A stretch of DNA of 64,000 nt from contig CM035806.1 of assembly GCA_020466095.1 (NCBI GenBank), forward strand, positions 160,125,167 through 160,189,166, in the 5' to 3' direction. How positions within the stretch are numbered: position 1 is the first letter of the stretch; every line of letters begins with the position of its first letter. The stretch is from Chlorops oryzae. Lineage: Eukaryota > Arthropoda > Insecta > Diptera > Chloropidae. The notes beneath the pieces are model-generated. The model was not told the origin of the DNA. It ran no database searches and saw only the letters and a program-made list of their open reading frames with translations. Below are positions 1-12,130 of this stretch, piece by piece. Made by a program: the position numbers and the translations under genes.

Positions 1-47
1 AAAATACTTCTCGACTTCTTCGATCAATAGTCATTTTAATCGCCTAT

Positions 48-81
48 AGTTGCACCGCTAGCGCGCTGCAGCGGTGCAACT
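48..81. repeat. Perfect 12-bp inverted repeat
   Basis: Two 12-bp arms (48-59 and 70-81) are exact reverse complements around a 10-bp GC-rich loop. It could form a hairpin or be a relic of a small foldback element. No target duplication is visible, so the origin is unclear. Confidence 0.6.
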
Positions 82-203
82 GATTCGATTGATGAAGGCA
101 AGAAGCAATTATGGAGAGCTAACGGAGTTTCGGATTTTGGCGTCTCTTTGGACTTGCTTCAGTCTATTCTGCTCTGTGATTTTTATGTTAGGGACTACTA
201 TCT

Positions 204-329
204 CCAGTTCTGTCAGAAAAGAAGCAGAAATGAAAAACTTCATATAAAACAACGCTTCAGAAAATTTCCGATTCATTTCTGAAGCGTTTTTTTTTTTTAT
301 ATGAAGTTTTTCATTTCTTACAGATCTGG
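204..329. mobile_element. Foldback MITE, family A, copy 1
   Basis: The element is almost entirely palindromic. The left arm (204-258) and right arm (275-329) share a run reading GAAATGAAAAACTTCATATAAA followed, after an A-rich stretch, by CGCTTCAGAAA, with a loop of about 15 bp. It is non-coding. A second copy lies at 56748-56857. Two related copies with the same arms show this is a dispersed element rather than a chance palindrome. The superfamily was not assigned. Confidence 0.75.
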
Positions 330-902
330 AGAGAGCCCCTTAATTAGAAAAATTAGTTCCAGTCATATATTTTTTTTTTATATTTTGATTTGGACTCAAA
401 TCTAAAAACGATTTGCTGACGCCCGTTACCATGTCCGTTTGGCGAGCATAAAATTCAAATGTAAAATTATGAATTGGAAAATTTGTACGAAGATTCAGAA
501 TGTGAAAATTTCGAAAAATTGAGATTGCCCAAGAGATGTGACTTAAGTATAATTATTATTAAGTATTATTTTTATAATTTTTTTTGTTCTTTAGTTTATT
601 TGTTTCGCACATATTGCTCGCTTCCTATCATTTTTCTCTCAGTGTTAACTTTGATTTCACTTTTAACTGTTGTTCTTTTTTCTTTCCTGTTTTCTTTACT
701 GCGCCATCATTATTTGTTTCCTCATATTTCTTTATATAAATATGTATACTCAGGCGTTATCGGTTACACATACACTCGTGGACAACATGTTCCCTGCATG
801 CACGCTGTGAAGGCACCGTCTGTCAATAAATGCCAGAAAAACAACACAATAGACAAAGAAGACAAAAGAAAAAGAAAAAGAAATTGAAGAAAAATAAAAA
901 TA
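330..902. other. Non-genic, AT-rich
   Basis: Low-complexity AT-rich sequence with poly-T and poly-A runs. The only long open frame (about 474-887) starts at a non-ATG codon and has low-complexity content, so it is not called. Nothing else is seen here. Confidence 0.5.
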
Positions 903-965
903 AAAAATAAAGTAAGGTTGCTATAGTCAGGCTAGCCATGCAATAGATACAATACCCGACACGGA
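903..965 (-). mobile_element. HINE (DINE-1-like) 3' end, solo or truncated
   Basis: Read on the minus strand it gives the family 3' end: a TGTCGGGTATT subterminal repeat, then a short AGTCAGGCT-type stem and a CTATAGCAACCTTACTT tail. It may be the far end of the copy at 2088-2480, separated from it by intervening sequence, because both lie in the same orientation and in the right order. Confidence 0.6.
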
Positions 966-2087
966 TAAACGGATAGCCTCATATACAAAATGCTTGAATA
1001 AAAAATAAAATAAAAAATTAATAAAAAAAAATTTAAAGACCACGGCCCAAAAAGACAGAGTTCTCTGGAGATTTTCAAGACCATAAAGGGATCTAATATG
1101 TCGTCTTCTTTTCAAATAGTTTGTAACACCTGCTTCTTTGCCGTGCCCACTTCTCCAATTTTCGGTTACCAATTAAATCGGAGGCTAAAATAGAAGCTTT
1201 TTGTGATTTTTATAATAAACCCTAACATTACAGGTACCCTTAAAAATTGATCGAGAATATTACGTTTCTGTAAAAGAAGTCCGATTGTCAACTTAAGTTA
1301 ATTGACCTAACAGAAAATTTCGCTATAGACACGGTGGCGTTTCTCTATCGACTTTGTCAATGGGTACAGTCACCACTTGTACCAGGCAATGCATTACTGC
1401 AATAGACATTTCCCGTTACATGTCATTGGATGTCAACAGGAGACCGTGGTACTGTTGACATGGTGCCGTTTCTCTATCAGATTTTCAACAGGAATGGCGA
1501 TTTGCTATGCCCCGCCCCTAGCAAGGCAATCTCCTATAGACATTTTGTATGGGCATGGTATTGAATGTCAACAGAGCACAGAAAAACGAAACAAACGAAA
1601 CGATCTGGCGACTGCTGCTATACCGTATACTATGTAAGAGACGCTATAGACATTGGTACCTGTTGACATACAACCTTCTACTTGGGTATATTGAATCGAT
1701 ATCGCCAAAGCGAAATTCGACCCCTTGCTTTCTTTTCTGCTGGGTGAGACTTATAAAGTGTGTGCATTTTTTCCCGAGCCCTAGCAATGACTTTAACGCT
1801 CATAGTCTTCAAACTAGTTTACCCTTTTTGAAGGTTTAAAATTTCAAATGACAGTCATCAGGATGGTTTTTAACCAGGTTAATAATTCAAATATATCAAA
1901 GGCATTTGATTGAGTTAAACTGGTATGAAGACTAAATGAATAAGCTTTAAGTTTAAGCTTTTGGAGTTCTTAAACCGACTTGAAGACAACGACCCTAAGA
2001 GTAGCCAAAAATTGAGTTCCATAATGATAGATCAAATACTTAAGTACTTATATCCGATTTAGGAGAAATTTATATACTTTTCATAGG
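966..2087. other. Non-genic with internal short repeats
   Basis: Between about 1320 and 1680 the motif CTATAGACA or CAATAGACA recurs about four times, and GTTGACAT/ATGTCAAC recurs in both orientations. This suggests decayed repeat units. Near 1228-1255 a stretch resembles HINE interior sequence in minus orientation. No supportable gene. Confidence 0.4.
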
Positions 2088-2480
2088 ATATCGTGGTACT
2101 GAAGGTACCCCTTAAAATCGTCCAAACATGTTCATTATCGAATTTGTTCATACGCGAATTTATGCAACAAGTCAACTTCTTCGATAAGAAAAGTGTACAC
2201 AGACAGACAGACAGACACGAAACAGAATCACCTGGTGACGCTGATCATATCATAACTAAACTGACACGACACGAAAAACAATATACACCTTACACGAGTG
2301 TACTAAGCAATAGCTGCATCACAAAAATTTTGAAAAAAAGTCGAATGATTTAATGCTACGATAGTTCAAAGCTATAATACACGGTGCTACTACCGTGTCG
2401 ACTGGTGTGTTACACACACAACCGCACAAACCCAATATACCCTTGACACAGAGTGTATCGGGTATAAAAGGGAAATAATA
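2088..2480 (-). mobile_element. HINE (DINE-1-like), diverged 5' part
   Basis: On the minus strand this starts with TATACCCGATACACTCTGTG and continues through the family landmarks in order: GGTTGTGTGTAACAC, GATCAGCGTCACCAGGTG, a TCTG/TCCG run, and a GGGGTACCTTCAGTACC block. It is non-coding and about as diverged as the other partial copies in the window. Confidence 0.65.
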
Positions 2481-3813
2481 ATACCCTTGTAATACGCTCA
2501 CAAGCGAGTGGAAAAACAATGTTTGAACAATCCAAACCGGAAGTCCGGAAATGATTTAATGCTCACGATGAGTTCAAAGCATGAATGTACATCAATGCGT
2601 GTTTGCGTGTTTGTACGTACCGTGTATGCGTGGGTCAAAACTGATCTCTCACAAAAAGAAATTGAGTTCGAGAGAAAAGGAAATAAACGGGAAAAAAGAA
2701 TATAATAACCTACCGAAGATAAAAGGGATTATTATTTAAACATACATACATACATATGTATATAGCTATCATTGTTGCTGTTCTTGTTGTTGTTGTTGTA
2801 GGTTTTGTTATTGTTATGTCATTAGTATTCATTCGAAGGGAAGGATGAAAGCAGCAGGTTAACACAATTTTACTTCCGGTTTACCTGTTAAATTAGTCGC
2901 TCGAGTTTACCCAGGCGTCAGTGTCGTGAGGAAGTGAATTTAGTGGAAGAGAAGGACCCTCGAGGCCAGATTTCAGTCCAGCACCTATAAATGGTATAGT
3001 ATCAGACGGAAGCAGACTTTCGTTCAATCCTAATTGAGAACGCATTACTTGACGGGAAGAAAAAAAAAAAAAAAAAAACACCAAGTATCTCCTCAATAAA
3101 TTCCTCGTAGTGAAGTGAAAATTCCAGTTCCGACTGCTTTTCAACGCAATAATGCGTCGTTTTTCTCTAAGAATTTACGGAAGTACTGATTTTGTCTTTT
3201 TTTTTTTTTGTTTTTCGTGTGTTTTGTTCTGTTTTGTTTGTTTTGATTTCCTTTCTTCGTTTTGTTTGTTTTTGTTTTTTTGTGGAATTCCACAACGCCG
3301 TATTTGTATGAGCGCGCTTCCGGATAGCATTTCTATCTGAATGAAAAGCGACAATCCTTTAACGTTTCCTATTTCCGATATAGTATTTTAATTCCCAGTG
3401 TTTTCTAATGCTTTCGAACAAGAAGAAAAAAGAAAAAAAAAACAATGTGTGTATGTTTATACATAGACGTACTATATATGCGTATGTATCGTTCGCTCCA
3501 CATACTCGTACATGCAATCAAAATTTAAATCCCAGCAGAACAGAAGCAGCTGCAATGCTCTTTTCTTTCTTCATCATCGAGTCCCTCGCTTCATACATAT
3601 TGCTGTGAGGTCATTGAATTAATGATTGAGTGAACGACTGAGAAAGCGCGGGACGGGACGAGGAATACGGAGTGCAGAATGTGCAGTGTGGAAGGTCCCC
3701 AAAGATGGTACTAGATGGTACCAGCTCTTGGACCTGCGCACAATGGAAGAACAAAAGAAGCAGGATCCTGCCACTTGAACGTATCCTTCATACATTTATT
3801 CCTACTGACCCAG

Positions 3814-3844
<31 letters not shown>

Positions 3845-4077
3845 GTGTATTTTATACGTACCTACATACTTACATACAAAAACTCTGTATGCATATTAGA
3901 AAGGAATCCTTTTTCACCGAGCAGATAACTGCCTGCCTGCCTGCCTGCCTGAAGTGTAGCGCGCTAGCACACCTGTTCGAAATTCCCTTCACCCGTTTGA
4001 CGATCATCTTGTACATAAACCGTCGCACTCAGCATCGCCATTGGCTGAGGGATGCCACCCATGGTAAGATTATATTT
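2481..4077. other. Non-genic: microsatellites and homopolymers
   Basis: Holds CATA repeats near 2740-2762, TTG repeats near 2781-2800, poly-A at about 3060-3078, TTTTG-rich sequence at 3190-3280, poly-T at about 3815-3840 and a CTGC(CTGC) run near 3930-3950. No open frame has coding character. Confidence 0.45.
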
Positions 4078-4665
4078 TATTATACCCATGACAATCTAGG
4101 TGGATGGATGGTATATTGCGTTTGTGCGTACGTGTGTAATATCCTGAATCGCTTGGGATAGACCAAACAAAATTTATATGTATAGAGAAGAGATCAGCGT
4201 TGGCGATTAAGCCCTGTCCGTTCAGATTTTGAGTCGGTTCGAGAATTCGCTCGATCGGCCCATTTCTATGGGTAAGATATGTATGTGTGTGTGTGTGTGT
4301 GTGATAAAAATTCACAACTATTTGACGCGTATCTTCATGACATTGAGATTGCTGCTACTCGAAAGGTCATCAATGTTTGTTAAATTTGGAAAAGTTGTCT
4401 TGACATAAGGACGGTTTTATAAAAATTCCACTTTCGTCTATTATTCATAAGGACATTGAGGAATAATCATATGTCATATGAGGCTCATTGTATGCTTAAG
4501 AACATATTGTGAACATTTTTTGTTAGGGGTGTGGTCGCCGGGTCGATATCGATTTTAACAACAAATACTGAAACAAATTTATACATACATACATATGTAC
4601 CTATATATTTCTATGTCGAGTATTCTATTGTCAGGCTCCCCTATGACTATGACACCCTTTCTTGT
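4078..4665 (+). mobile_element. HINE (DINE-1-like), diverged copy
   Basis: Landmarks of the family appear in order: GGTATATTGCGTTTGTG near 4110, a GATAGACCA..AAATTTATATGTATAG block near 4160-4185, GATCAGCGTTGGCG near 4193, and a 3' end at about 4612-4660 with a TGTCGAGTATT subterminal repeat and GACTATGACACCC tail. A (TG)n tract at 4279-4302 interrupts it. It is non-coding. Confidence 0.55.
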
Positions 4666-4874
4666 TTTTGTTTGGTTTGGTTTGGTTTGGATTGTTGCAA
4701 GCATCCCAGCAAGAAATTTCGTCGTCAGTGAACAAGTCCTCGCACTTTTCTGGGTGGGCAGTGTCAATGAGACGGAGTCAGATTGTTATGCGCGTTCTTT
4801 TTTTTTTTTTTAATGGAACTTTAATGGAACTAATGGAACTCAAAATATTCCTCTCGCAAAACTATCCCTCGTTC

Positions 4875-5121
4875 GCCTCGTTCTGGGATAGCGTAGGGGA
4901 TGCGTGCTATGCTCTTGATCCCAGGGTCCGAGGTTCGATTCCCGGCACAGGCGCAACGGAGTGTAATGTTCCAAGCCTAGCACTGGTTTTTCAAAAATCG
5001 CATGTTAGGGGCACACTACATAAAAAGCCATTGTACACCCACACAAACACAAGAAAACCTCCTTGGTATCACAATGGGCCGATTAACGGCCTAAATGGCA
5101 GCCACTTCAACCTACCTACCT
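4875..5121 (+). mobile_element. tRNA-derived SINE, family A, copy 1
   Basis: The head carries an RNA polymerase III A-box-like GATAGCGTAGGGG (about 4887) and a good B box GGTTCGATTCCC (about 4932). These are followed by a 150-bp body and a CCTACC tail. It is about 85-90% alike by eye to the minus-strand copy at 16906-17160. This is a non-autonomous retroelement, not a functional tRNA gene: the head lacks a matched acceptor stem and is fused to a conserved tail. Confidence 0.85.
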
Positions 5122-5643
5122 AGTCTCTTTCTATGGAAACGCGAATGAATGAACAGAAATGAATGAGATTTTATATTAATAAATTTATATTTAAGGATGA
5201 TTAAATTCATTCAATGCCGCAATGACGCAACAGAAAGAAGGAGAGAAACCCGATGAATATGTTTCAATGGCAGAAATTTCGATCATTGTCCTTTTGTGAA
5301 GGCATGAGTAACGAAAATAGAAGAGGAACTGAAAAAAAAAAGCGAAACATCGAACATGCGTTTCATTTTCATTCCGTACTCGGCTTCCTCTTGATGAAAA
5401 TGTCCTGCATGAAGGCGTCCAGCATTCCTCGCGGATGTCCGCCTGAAATTCTCTACTGGGCTGCGACGGAGATCTTTTTTCTTATCCTTTATCGTGCATA
5501 TTGAATTAAAATACGCTATTCCTGCGATTGTTATTACAGCTACATACATACTTGCATACATGTGCGTGTACCCTAATAAAGGCGCACTGTAAGCGTTTCG
5601 TTCATTCGAGAGTCTCTCCCTATGCCAAATTGTACATACATAC
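5122..5643. other. Non-genic
   Basis: Contains AATGAATGA-type repeats near 5145-5165 and otherwise ordinary intergenic or intronic sequence. Overlapping open frames on both strands (about 5253-5561) show no recognisable domain. Confidence 0.4.
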
Positions 5644-5645
5644 TA

Positions 5646-6528
5646 CAGTGGTCTCGCGAAATCTCGAACACCCGAAAACTCGACTACTTGAATACTCGGA
5701 CCATTTTTTTCCCCCGTCCATTGACAACTCGAAAAGTCGAACAAGCAAAAAAGGCTCGAGAAGTCGAACAGAAATTTTTTCAAAATTTTTCTAGAAAAAA
5801 CGGTAAGATTCGAATTTAAAAAAAAAACGCATATACCCCAACTTATATATTTTCACAAATATACAGTGTTGTTCACAACAAAAGCAATGTTTTTAATTCC
5901 CAAAAATTTATTCTTTTGCGCATTCTTCAATTTGGGACTTAAAATTGCTAAAGTAACTGAGCACGTCAGTCTGGAAATACCCATATATAGGGCATTCCAA
6001 TTTGTCATCCCGATTTTGATTCAAATTAGGGGAGAGAGGAGGATATCACGAATAAACTCAACCCAAAAATTATAGCTATTTTAAAGTTTTTTTTTGTACA
6101 TTTTCAGGGTGATTATGAAATTTGTTGCATTTTTTCATTTTCAAATGTCTCAAAAACTATTAAAGGCAAATTTTTGAAATTTCGCATCAATATTTGGCAT
6201 CAAATTGTCAAAAAAAAAAAAAATTTAAAAATCTTTTTTGAGCCATTGAGCCAGAGAAAAGTTACAAATTTTTTGCTATAGCTTCTTAAACTTAAGGTAC
6301 ATAAAACGCATTTTTCCAATTAATATTACGTGTAAATATGTGCACAAAAATATGAAATGTGTATGAAAAACAATTCTTTCGGAAATATTTATAAGAAATA
6401 TTCATTATGAACTTCTTATTTTCAACAGAATGTACCTGTATAATTTCGATCTTTAATTACAAATTAAAAGAATTCGAAAAGTCGAGCAACGTTGGCTTTA
6501 CTTAGTTCGACTTATCGCGAGCTCACTG
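5646..6528. mobile_element. pogo/Tigger-like non-autonomous element
   Basis: Terminal inverted repeats begin CAGTGGTCTCGCGAAATCTC on the left and, read inward from the right, CAGTGAGCTCGCGATAAGTC. A TA flanks each end (5644-5645 and 6529-6530). CAGT-starting termini with a TA duplication are typical of the pogo/Tigger branch of Tc1-mariner. The interior (about 880 bp) repeats short CTCGAAC/GTCGAAC motifs near the ends and has no transposase frame. Confidence 0.8.
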
Positions 6529-6530
6529 TA

Positions 6531-6853
6531 CTTATATTCACACTCACTTGAGTTGTATTACGTGATTCATTATGCCCATCCGTTCGTCCGTCCGTCCGTC
6601 CGTCCGGATGATGTTGTTGTTATTTCTTTTTGTTTTTGTTGTCTTTTGTGCGTGATGGTGTCATCAAGAATCTCGCCTGGTGCTTGCCGAGCGTGAGAAT
6701 AACGTCGAAATCGCTTACATACAAACATTTCCGAAAGGGTTATGTCGAACAATTTACAAGCTTCGAATTTCAATCGACGCAGAGTGCGGGGATCTCTGAA
6801 ACCACAATCATTTTGTTGAGCCAATAAATTTGAGCATGAGAATTTCCTTCCAA

Positions 6854-6889
<36 letters not shown>

Positions 6890-9338
6890 AGTTATATTTT
6901 TGAACTCTTGAACAAGTTTTAAATAGTGATTCCGCTTCAGCTTTTTGTTCAGAGCATAGAATCAATGAATGGAAATTTCATTGAAAAGAAATTCCACGAA
7001 TTTTCCAATCTATTCTCGAAGATTTTAATTTTCTCGAAGCTTGGAGACTCAAAAAAAAAAAAAAAAAAACTGAAATTCAGATCATAAATTCCTAGAAAAA
7101 ATACCAAAACTTCAAACATGCATAGGTACATTTGAGTGTATGCAGGTATGTGCAAAGAGGCTTCTTATATTAGATTACCAAATAAACGATGGTCTTCCCA
7201 TTTTCAATTTGTAACACTGAAATGGTCAAACATACATACGGATTGGTATGTTTGAAGTTTTTACCTTACGCAAGCTCAATTGGAATAAAATCGCCTCTCT
7301 GATAGCATCGATTGATTCTGTTCTGCATTGTTCAGGTCTACAGTTCTAGCCAGGTTGATTGGACCAATCTTAAAGACCATTGAAAAAGGATGAGTTTCGA
7401 TTTTCACGATTTTTTTAAATTTTTTTTGTCGAAATTTCTTAATTTCATACAAAGAAACGTAACGTGCGCATGTCAAATTTCATTGCTTTAATGCAAATCC
7501 ATCTATTTATTATTTGCCAAGAATTTTACGGAGACGCGACACTGTGAGACGGTCTGCCTGTTAGCTGAAGTGGCTAATTATGCGCCTATTCTATTGCGGT
7601 TGGGTTTTATATATTTTGTCGATTTTGTAACCGTGCTGGGACACTTTAATAACGAATGTCTGGTAGCTCAGTAGTCAGTCAATCTTCAAAGTACATAGGT
7701 ATTAACTAACTCTCGAAATAAAATTTGATCTTATTGAAAAGGCGGCGCCATAATGGCAGCATACTATAGGGTACACTGCAGTTCGATTCGACCGAGTCTA
7801 ATTAGCTTTCTGCGTTTACTTATTGTTGTTGTTCATATAAGTTGTTCTCTTGAAAGGGCCAAGAAAAGAATCTGTGAAATTTACCTTGTAATGAGCTATG
7901 AATGGCCAAAGAAAGGAAAAGAGCTAGAAGAGCGCGAGAGAGAGAATCGTGTGAAATGAAGGCATCTGTAGCAATCGAAACGTTCATTGCTTTCATCGGG
8001 GCCTAGGCCAAATTAGTTTCTACTTGAATTGAAGAATTCTGACCGGAAGAAAATCTCAGAATAAAGCATTTATATAAAAGAATCAATTAATAGCTTCTTA
8101 GACGGTTGCGGTTTATGTTCGTTTTTTTTCCCCACACTCCCCCCAATTTGCTTAAGTGACTTTTTTAAAAGTTGAACAGGGAAACAGACTCTTTCAGATT
8201 GAAGGAAACCATTCATTGTCATTTTTACGGTTTACTTGAAGGCATTCTTCCATTGTCAAGATTCCAAAGGCAGACTTCATGCCCTTCTTCATGTTATCGT
8301 TGCTTCCTTTTCACTCCATCACTTGATCGTTTCCGCTTTCGTTGAAAAGCTTCTTATTAAAGTCATGCATGACAATGGATGTCCGATGAAAGCTAAAAAG
8401 CTAAAAATGCTACACATCATCACGTTTGTCACGTTTAAGATGATGCCATTGTCTGAAATTAAGAGGTATCACTTCAACCCTATCTGTACCGAGTGTCAGT
8501 CCAGCAGTCCTCCTTGGTTACCGATGCCATTGCCAATGCCAATGCCGCTGCCGTTGCCGCTGCCGTTGCCTGGGCCGAATTACGCGTTACTGTAGCAGCG
8601 CACATGGGCCATTGTGCTTGGGCAAATGATAGCTTTTCGACCCTTTTAAATGTTGCTTCTCAGTTGCGATAGGCGCGATGGTAATGCCCATTATTGCCTT
8701 GATACTTCAATCCTATTGTGTCGAATTTTGCGTAAGCGATCAATTTGTTGACGCATTGTCTTGCTTGCACCATGCGTGCCTGGAATTCGACGCTTCGCTT
8801 TTCATCGTTTTTTTCTCACTCGTCCTCACAGAACTTTATTTGATTTTATTTTCCTTGCAATTTATGCTCTGCTACTTTCGTTACTTCCGTTCGATGAGGT
8901 TTTGGTGTTCACGTTCGTGTCAGTGTAGCTAATTGTTTGCTTAATAAATACCATGCTCCATTGCGTGTGTGTGTGTGTGTGTGTGTGGTGTGTGTTGCTA
9001 AAGCATTTGGCTGTGCTGTCTGTATTCTGGTCCATGCGCTAATAAAATTATGCATCACATCCGTCAAATTATATTGTAAAACATACGTAGAGGAGGGGGA
9101 GGGACACGTTGAGGTATTTAAGCGTTTCTTGTTAAGAGAAGACTTCTTCTCAAGAAGTTTGAAAATTCAATTGAGAAATGTTCGAAGTGAAAACTCATAA
9201 CGGGAGGTCGGGTCTCCTCTGTCTTTTAGTGGATTTAACAATCATATCGGAGGAAAAAAATATATATATATATTCTTCTCATCTGTTCTCTCAATGACCG
9301 AGTCGAACTTTGTTCACAGCTGTTAAGTCTGAATTAAA
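6531..9338. other. Non-genic stretch with simple repeats
   Basis: Simple repeats include (CCGT)n at about 6575-6605, poly-A at about 6856-6888, poly-A near 7052-7069, (CCRTTG)n near 8521-8575 and (GT)n at 8964-8995. Two moderately long open frames (8236-8595 and 8678-8932) start mid-repeat or lack any domain and are not called. No other structure was found. Confidence 0.4.
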
Positions 9339-9420
9339 CGTGGTCGAAGTGGCTAAGACGCTGCTAAAGATGCCTGAGGATGAACTCGTAGCTGTAGCGG
9401 TTCAAAATCGATCGCATCAG
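9339..9420 (+). mobile_element. tRNA-Ser/Leu-like SINE head or tRNA pseudogene
   Basis: The order is A-box-like TGGTCGAAGTGGCTAAGACG (9341-9360), a spacer of class II tRNA length and a B-box-like GGTTCAAAATCG (9399-9410). The pattern resembles serine or leucine tRNAs with a long variable arm. Stems are poorly paired, so it is probably a tRNA-derived SINE, whose body may run on to about 9530, rather than a working tRNA. Confidence 0.45.
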
Positions 9421-9754
9421 CTTTCCATGTTCGACTTTCGGCAATTAGGGAAAACGTTTTTTTTTTTTTCGATTGCCAAAAACTAACATTTCATAATAAA
9501 AATGCTTGGACCCTAAGCCCTTGGGGAAATCTAATTAAATTATTTATCAAAATGGGTCGAATAAAAATACAAAAGTCTAAGTTTTTTTTTTTTTTAATCC
9601 ATAATTAATTCCATTTTTAAGAAATTTTTCACTATACAAAAATGGTTTGGAAGGAATTGAAAACTAATTGGAATTATTTGCGATTAATAGGAAATTCAAA
9701 ATTATTAAAAAAAAAATTAATCAAAAAAATAATTCCGATTATATCTACATTATT

Positions 9755-10655
9755 ACTAGCTGATCTCACGAACTTCGTACCGCCTCAGCAAATGGGAATG
9801 AGAAAGAAACCAATAACTAAAATTATGCAGAAAAGCTGTGGCTCTCTTTCTCTCTCATCCTATCGCTCTTCCTCTACAGCGCTCCAACTCCCTTTCCCAT
9901 GCTATAATTAAGTATGCGTCTGACGATATATTTAAATCAGGGACGTTACCCGGTTTTGAACAAAACCGGAAAACCGCTTTAATCTGCTGATGTACCGAAC
10001 CGGAGTTTTTTTTTTACAAATGTTTGAACCGAACCGAAAACCGAACTCGTTTTTGTAAAGGTTCAGGGTTTCATTTTTGAATGCAACCATGCACAATGGT
10101 CGCTCCCATAGGCTAGAAATAAAAACAATCGAAGTCGATATTCTTATGAAGTTAGTGTCGATACCATCTCTAATTTGGGTAGGTAAGCACCACTAACTTT
10201 TTATTGTGCAAATTTCAACCCCAAATGGTAAAAAACAATTGCGGTAGAAGTGGGAACACGTGTTAACAAATTATTTCAGTTTGAGAAATTCCCGAACCGA
10301 TGAACCGAACCGAAACCCCCCCGGTTCAAAGAAGTAGAAAAACTGATTTGACGAACCAATCCAAAACTTCGAACACGGTTCGAACCGGCGAACCGAACCG
10401 GGCAAATTTTCGACCCGGTTCACATCCCTGATTTAAATAAAGAAGTTGATTATTTTCAAAAAACAAGACGGTCTAAAATATTTTTCTGAAATAACATTGT
10501 TCATACGTCGGGTACTAAAATCAAAAATTTCTCGCTGGGGCTAGGAGTAGGAAAATTTAGATAAATGTTGGCCTATTCTCAGACGCACGAAATTTAATTA
10601 AAATCGGTCCAGCCGTATTGGAGGAGTTTGGCTACAAACACTGCGACACGATATC
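9755..10655 (+). mobile_element. Dispersed insect repeat split by a hAT insertion
   Basis: It starts with CTAGCTGATCTCACGAACTT and ends with CGGTCCAGCCGTATTGGAGG. Both phrases recur as ends of dispersed repeats in insect genomes (recalled, not checked). The element at 9938-10430 interrupts it with a duplicated target. It is non-coding and its class is not settled; a degenerate Helitron-like or non-LTR-associated repeat is possible. Confidence 0.4.
9938..10430. mobile_element. hAT-like MITE with 8-bp target duplication
   Basis: Termini are CAGGGACGTTACCCGG on the left and, inward from the right, CAGGGATGTGAACCGGG. The element is flanked by identical 8-bp copies of ATTTAAAT (9930-9937 and 10431-10438). 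An 8-bp duplication and CAGGG termini are the hAT signature. The 493-bp interior is rich in CGAACCGG/CCGGTTCG motifs in both orientations and carries no transposase, so it is non-autonomous. Confidence 0.85.
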
Positions 10656-11286
10656 ACATATTATTATTGTTTGTTTTTTTTTTTCATTTTTTCGTTTTGA
10701 TTATTTTTAGCTTTTTTGTTTGATTTTTTTTTTTTTTTTTTTTTACACAATTATTTAACAGGTCTGTCTACCTTTGTTGCAATTCGGTGCTATCGAATCA
10801 GCATCGCGTTATTAATCGACATCATCATCGATAGCTAGCTAGCTAGCCTCGTTGCCGTCGCGACGTCTTGATGATCATTGTTCCAAAATCGAGAACGAGA
10901 AATCTTTAAGTCATTCTAGCGTTATTTTCCAATAAACTTTCACTAACTGCAAGAAATATTATAACTGCCGGCGATACGGTTGAAAATTGGTGCTTTGTGG
11001 CCTTTTTTGTTGCCGTACCGGATATCCGGTTAAAGAACATCGAGTTGCTGGATGTTGCTAATGCTGTTGCTACTACTGGTGGCTTCCATCTTTTTTGCTT
11101 TGATAAACCATTGCCTTGCCTTTTTCTTGTCTTGTGTCGTCTTGTCTTCAGTCAGTGAAAAGTTTGAAAAGAAACCGTTGTCGTGTCCCCGTTGTTTTAG
11201 TGTCTTCCTGCCTTGTAGACTTTTCGGTCTTGGGTATTTTCAGTTGGCTTGGAATGTTCGTTTTGGGGACCGTCCATCTTCGTTTT

Positions 11287-11317
<31 letters not shown>

Positions 11318-11591
11318 CTTCTTTTAGCCTTTCAACGAAAACGAAGAGGTTCTATCTGTTTTCTATTTTTCTATTACCTGTCCAAGCGGCGGTCAATTTG
11401 GCTATTAAGCTGCCCTCTTCCACTGCTCGTTTGCATTGAATTTCAGCTTGCCTCACAATTAAGTTCATTCAATCCAAAAAGGGTTTATGGTAGAAAAAAT
11501 TTATATTCCATTTCGTTTACCGAGTAAAAAATCTGTGTATACGATTGAGTAATAAATTCATCAGCTCTGTCTGTATCTTGTAACAGCTTGA

Positions 11592-11598
<7 letters not shown>
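10656..11598. other. Non-genic, T-rich
   Basis: Holds poly-T runs at about 10674-10684, 10726-10744 and 11285-11318 and a (TAGC)n palindromic run near 10833-10848. Open frames at 11052-11527 are T-rich and shift between frames without coding signal. Confidence 0.4.
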
Positions 11599-11643
<45 letters not shown>

Positions 11644-11674
11644 TCTCTCTCTCTCACTCTCTCTCTCACTCTCT

Positions 11675-11714
<40 letters not shown>

Positions 11715-11751
11715 ACTCTCTCTCACTCTCTCTCTCTCTCTCTCTCTCTCT
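11599..11751. repeat. (CT)n polypyrimidine tract
   Basis: About 150 bp of almost pure CT dinucleotides with occasional CACT or CCTC interruptions. The antisense GA frame gives an arginine/glutamate-rich peptide that is a repeat artefact. Long mirror polypurine-polypyrimidine tracts can adopt triplex structure. Confidence 0.95.
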
Positions 11752-11837
11752 GGTAAGTTAAGTGTAAAAAGAAAAATGGCACCCGTAGAAATATAATTAC
11801 AGCTGAAGACCAACCAAATATTTTTAATTCATATACA

Positions 11838-11998
11838 TACTTATTATACCGAAGGATAGAGTCTATGCGAAATACATAACTTCGAAAAATGGGCGCGATG
11901 TGGCCACTGCCACGCCCAACAACAGAGACATATGAATGTCTAAAACTGCGCATTCCAGAGTCGGTATGAACCGACTTTAGCTTGCTTACTAGTTTCAT
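11838..11998 (+). mobile_element. HINE subfamily 2, short copy
   Basis: Begins TTATTATACCGAAGG and ends with an AGTCGGT..ACCGACT hairpin followed by TTAGCTTGCTTACTAGTTTC. This is the same 3' layout as the subfamily 2 element at 12131-12942 but in the opposite orientation. The interior is mostly deleted. Confidence 0.55.
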
Positions 11999-12130
11999 TG
12001 TTGTATTCGGTTTTGCTAGATTTTTCGAAGCCTGAGTTTTGTTTTTGTGAATGGAAAGTTAAAATTGATGACCGATTACAAATGCAATGTGTTTAGCTTT
12101 GAAGGGAAATATTATCTTTCATTTTTCAAT

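Noticed and set aside
4881..4960. Possible tRNA gene
   Set aside because: Good A and B boxes, but no matched acceptor stem, and the same sequence with the same 3' body recurs at 16906-17160 with a target duplication, so it is a SINE.
7660..7690. TGGTAGCTCAGTAGTCAG resembling a tRNA D-arm
   Set aside because: No B box or stems follow at the right distance.
8236..8595. 119-codon frame ending in Pro/Leu/Met repeats
   Set aside because: The end is a (CCRTTG)n repeat and the rest lacks domain or splice support.
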